Part shown: piece after piece, positions 13,619-15,631 of the stretch
How the letters are laid out: each line of letters begins with the position of its first letter
How positions within the stretch are numbered: the first letter of the stretch is position 1
The notes under the pieces: model-generated
The model's database searches: none
Told to the model about the DNA's origin: nothing
Seen by the model: the letters and a program-made list of their open reading frames with translations, nothing else
Position numbers and translations under genes: made by a program
NCBI GenBank assembly: GCA_005889445.1
Contig: VBGS01000171.1
Span: forward strand, 1 to 15,631
Origin: Chloroflexota bacterium
Lineage (GTDB): Bacteria > Chloroflexota > Limnocylindria > P2-11E
Length of the DNA stretch: 15,631 nt
Reading direction: 5' to 3'

Positions 13619-15631
13619 ATGCCCGATCCGATCCTCGACCCGCTGAATGCGGAGCAGCGCGAGGCCGTCACGCACGGCGATGGGCCGCTGCTCATCCTCG
13701 CCGGCGCGGGCTCCGGCAAGACGCGCGTCCTGACCCACCGGATCGCCTACCTGATCCGCGAGCTCGCCGTCCCGGCGAGCGCGATCCTCGCCGTGACCTT
13801 CACGAACAAGGCCGCCCGCGAGATGCGCGAGCGGCTCGATCGCCTGGTCGGCAAGGAGCGCCTCGGAGAGCTCACCGTGGGCACGTTCCATGCGTTCTGC
13901 GCCCGACTCCTCCGTCGCGATGGACCCCTCGTGGGGATCGACCGCTCGTACGCCATCTACGACGAAGCCGACCAGCGCGCGGTCCTCCGGCAGGCGATGA
14001 CGGATACGAATGCGAGCGAGAAGGTCTTCGCCCCGGGGGCGATCGCGAACGTCATCTCCGGCGCCAAGAACGAGCTGGCGGGGCCGGCCGACCTCGCCGC
14101 GAATCCGAAGGGCCAGCTCGATCGGATCGCGGCGATCGTCTGGAAGCGCTACGACGAGCTCCTTCGGGAGAACAACGCGGTCGACTTCGACGACCTCCTG
14201 CTTCTCGCCTGCCGGCTCTTCGAGACCTCGGACCTTGCGCTCGAACGCTGGCAGGACCGCTACCAGCACATCCTCGTCGACGAGTACCAGGACACGAACC
14301 GTGCGCAATATGTGCTGCTCCGGTACCTGGCGGGCTTTCGACAGAACCTCGCCGTCGTCGGCGACGACGACCAGTCCGTCTTCAGCTGGCGCGGCGCAAA
14401 CGTGCGCAACATCCTCGACTTCGAACGCGACTATCCGAACGCCAAGGTGGTGAAGCTGGAGCAGAACTACCGGTCGACCCAGCGGATCCTGGACGCGGCG
14501 CACTCGGTCGTCCGCAACAACGCCGCCCGCAAGGAGAAGAAGCTCTGGACCGAGCGTCAGGGTGGGGCGGATCTCGTGGTCATGCAGGCGTACGACGAAC
14601 AGCACGAGGCCGAGCTCGTCGCACGCGAGATCGAGCGGCTGCAGCGGGAGGGCGAAGCGCACGGCACGCGCGATGTGGCGGTCCTCTACCGCACCAACGC
14701 GCAGTCTCGACCGATCGAGGACACCTTCCGGGCATTCGGGCTCGCGTACCAGATCGTCGGCGGCGTGTCCTTTTACCAGCGACGGGAAGTGAAGGACACC
14801 CTCGCGTATCTGCGGCTGATCCGAAACCCGCAGGACGCGTTCGCTCTCGCGCGCGTTCTCAACACGCCGCCGCGGGGCCTTGGTGACACGTCCCGCTCCG
14901 CTCTGCTCGCGTTCGCGCGCGAGCGCGAGCTGAGCGTCGGCGATGCGCTCCAGCATGCGGATCAGATCACCGCGCTCCAGCGGCGGCAACAAGAGGCGCT
15001 CCGTGCGTTCGGCCGGGTGATGACCCGATTGCGCGCGGAGGCGGAGGGGCGCGAGCTCCCGCGCCTCATCGACGATGTTGTCGCGCAGACGGGGTTCACG
15101 GCCTATCTGCGAGACGGCACCGAAGAGGGCGAGGAGCGCTGGGCGAACGTCCTCGAGCTGCGCACGTTGTCGGAGGACTACGCGGCGCTGCCTCAGGACG
15201 AGCAGCTGCCCGCCTTCCTCGAGGAGATCGCGCTGGTGTCGGACGTGGACGAATACCAGGACGCGAAGCCCGCGGCGACGCTGATCACGATGCACGCCGT
15301 CAAAGGCCTCGAGTTCCCCGTCGTCTTCATGACCGGTATGGAAGAAGGCGTCTTCCCGCACGTGCGCGCGATCGACAGTGGGAGCGAGGCGGAGATAGAG
15401 GAAGAGCGCAGGCTCTGCTATGTCGGGATCACGCGCGCGAAGGATCGGTGCTTTCTCACCTACGCGCGACGCCGCACGCTCTTCGGGCACACGAACATGA
15501 ATCCGCCGTCGCGGTTCCTCATGGAGCTCCCCACCGAGGGGGTCGAGATGCGCGGCAATGTGGAGACCGAGGAACGCGACAGCTGGGCGGAGCTCGACTG
15601 GGAACGCGACCGAACGCGATACGAAGAGCGC
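13619..15631 (+). CDS. pcrA: ATP-dependent DNA helicase PcrA/UvrD (superfamily 1A), 3' end cut by window
   Basis: The first 671 codons are present and the frame stays open to the last base; full PcrA/UvrD proteins are about 720-750 residues, so roughly the last tenth is missing. The Q-motif is LNAEQREAV (9-17), Walker A GAGSGKT (29-35, Lys34), 'AVTFTNKAAREM' is motif Ia, Walker B DEYQDTN (221-227), then 'VVGDDDQSVFSWRGA' motif III and 'LEQNYRST' motif IV. 'TLITMHAVKGLEFPVVF' is motif V, and 'EEERRLCYVGITRAK' (594-608, Arg606) is motif VI. It unwinds DNA 3' to 5' in nucleotide-excision and mismatch repair, clears recombinase filaments and removes stalled polymerase. ATG 13619 matches the family start. 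ATG 13607 and 13610 are in frame and would add three or four residues; GGGAGA at 13612-13617 is too close to 13619 to be a strong site, so the exact start is open. Confidence 0.94.
   Translation, partial: MPDPILDPLNAEQREAVTHGDGPLLILAGAGSGKTRVLTHRIAYLIRELAVPASAILAVTFTNKAAREMRERLDRLVGKERLGELTVGTFHAFCARLLRRDGPLVGIDRSYAIYDEADQRAVLRQAMTDTNASEKVFAPGAIANVISGAKNELAGPADLAANPKGQLDRIAAIVWKRYDELLRENNAVDFDDLLLLACRLFETSDLALERWQDRYQHILVDEYQDTNRAQYVLLRYLAGFRQNLAVVGDDDQSVFSWRGANVRNILDFERDYPNAKVVKLEQNYRSTQRILDAAHSVVRNNAARKEKKLWTERQGGADLVVMQAYDEQHEAELVAREIERLQREGEAHGTRDVAVLYRTNAQSRPIEDTFRAFGLAYQIVGGVSFYQRREVKDTLAYLRLIRNPQDAFALARVLNTPPRGLGDTSRSALLAFARERELSVGDALQHADQITALQRRQQEALRAFGRVMTRLRAEAEGRELPRLIDDVVAQTGFTAYLRDGTEEGEERWANVLELRTLSEDYAALPQDEQLPAFLEEIALVSDVDEYQDAKPAATLITMHAVKGLEFPVVFMTGMEEGVFPHVRAIDSGSEAEIEEERRLCYVGITRAKDRCFLTYARRRTLFGHTNMNPPSRFLMELPTEGVEMRGNVETEERDSWAELDWERDRTRYEER

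Noticed and set aside
13418..15490. 690-codon minus-strand frame opposite pcrA
   Set aside because: Same shadow effect; the plus strand has all the helicase motifs in order.

Overview
The window is high-GC bacterial DNA with tightly packed genes, frequent 1-4 base gene overlaps and strong G/C bias at third codon positions. The HrcA/CIRCE-type groESL operator, an ECF sigma/RskA-like anti-sigma pair and a membrane GAF-GAF-GGDEF protein fit a free-living, possibly soil or freshwater, lineage. Chloroflexota is my best guess from the overall look of GroES, GroEL and the operator, but this is an impression and not a placement. No rRNA, tRNA, CRISPR array or insertion sequence was recognised.

Left block (1-5450, + strand): the end of an ABC-transporter substrate-binding protein, a UbiD-family decarboxylase, a double-length (fused) class III CoA-transferase, and a type 2 isopentenyl-diphosphate isomerase (IDI-2) homologue. 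All four are spaced or overlapped like one operon. The combination of solute capture, CoA activation and prenyl-FMN-type decarboxylation resembles the logic of anaerobic phthalate degradation, in which a class III CoA-transferase makes phthaloyl-CoA and a UbiD-like phthaloyl-CoA decarboxylase acts on it. The substrate here is inferred, not proven. The IDI-2 homologue may supply dimethylallyl units for prenylated FMN, or it may be a diverged flavoenzyme: a conserved Gln of its active-site motif is Glu.

Middle block (5518-9613): a secreted M23 (LytM) peptidase with a long Pro/Ser/Thr linker and coiled coil; a convergent, overlapping NUDIX hydrolase on the minus strand; a possible 41-codon ORF joined to the NUDIX gene by a TGATG stop/start overlap; and a divergent membrane diguanylate cyclase with two GAF-like domains and an intact GGDEF active site and I-site.

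Heat-shock block (9610-11821): a sigma-A-type promoter, a one-mismatch CIRCE operator, groES, groEL and a strong intrinsic terminator. GroEL has an unusual Gly-Gly-Glu in place of Gly-Gly-Gly at the nucleotide pocket and a very short C-terminal tail.

Right block (11843-15631): on the minus strand, an ECF sigma factor gene overlaps a downstream RskA-like zinc-binding anti-sigma gene by four bases. On the plus strand is a PcrA/UvrD helicase gene that runs off the end of the window. The 478-base gap between them carries three DnaA-box-like motifs, a set of inverted repeats that can pair in alternative ways, and a good intrinsic terminator pointing toward pcrA with no annotated plus-strand gene before it. 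This suggests an unannotated small RNA or a pcrA leader attenuator.
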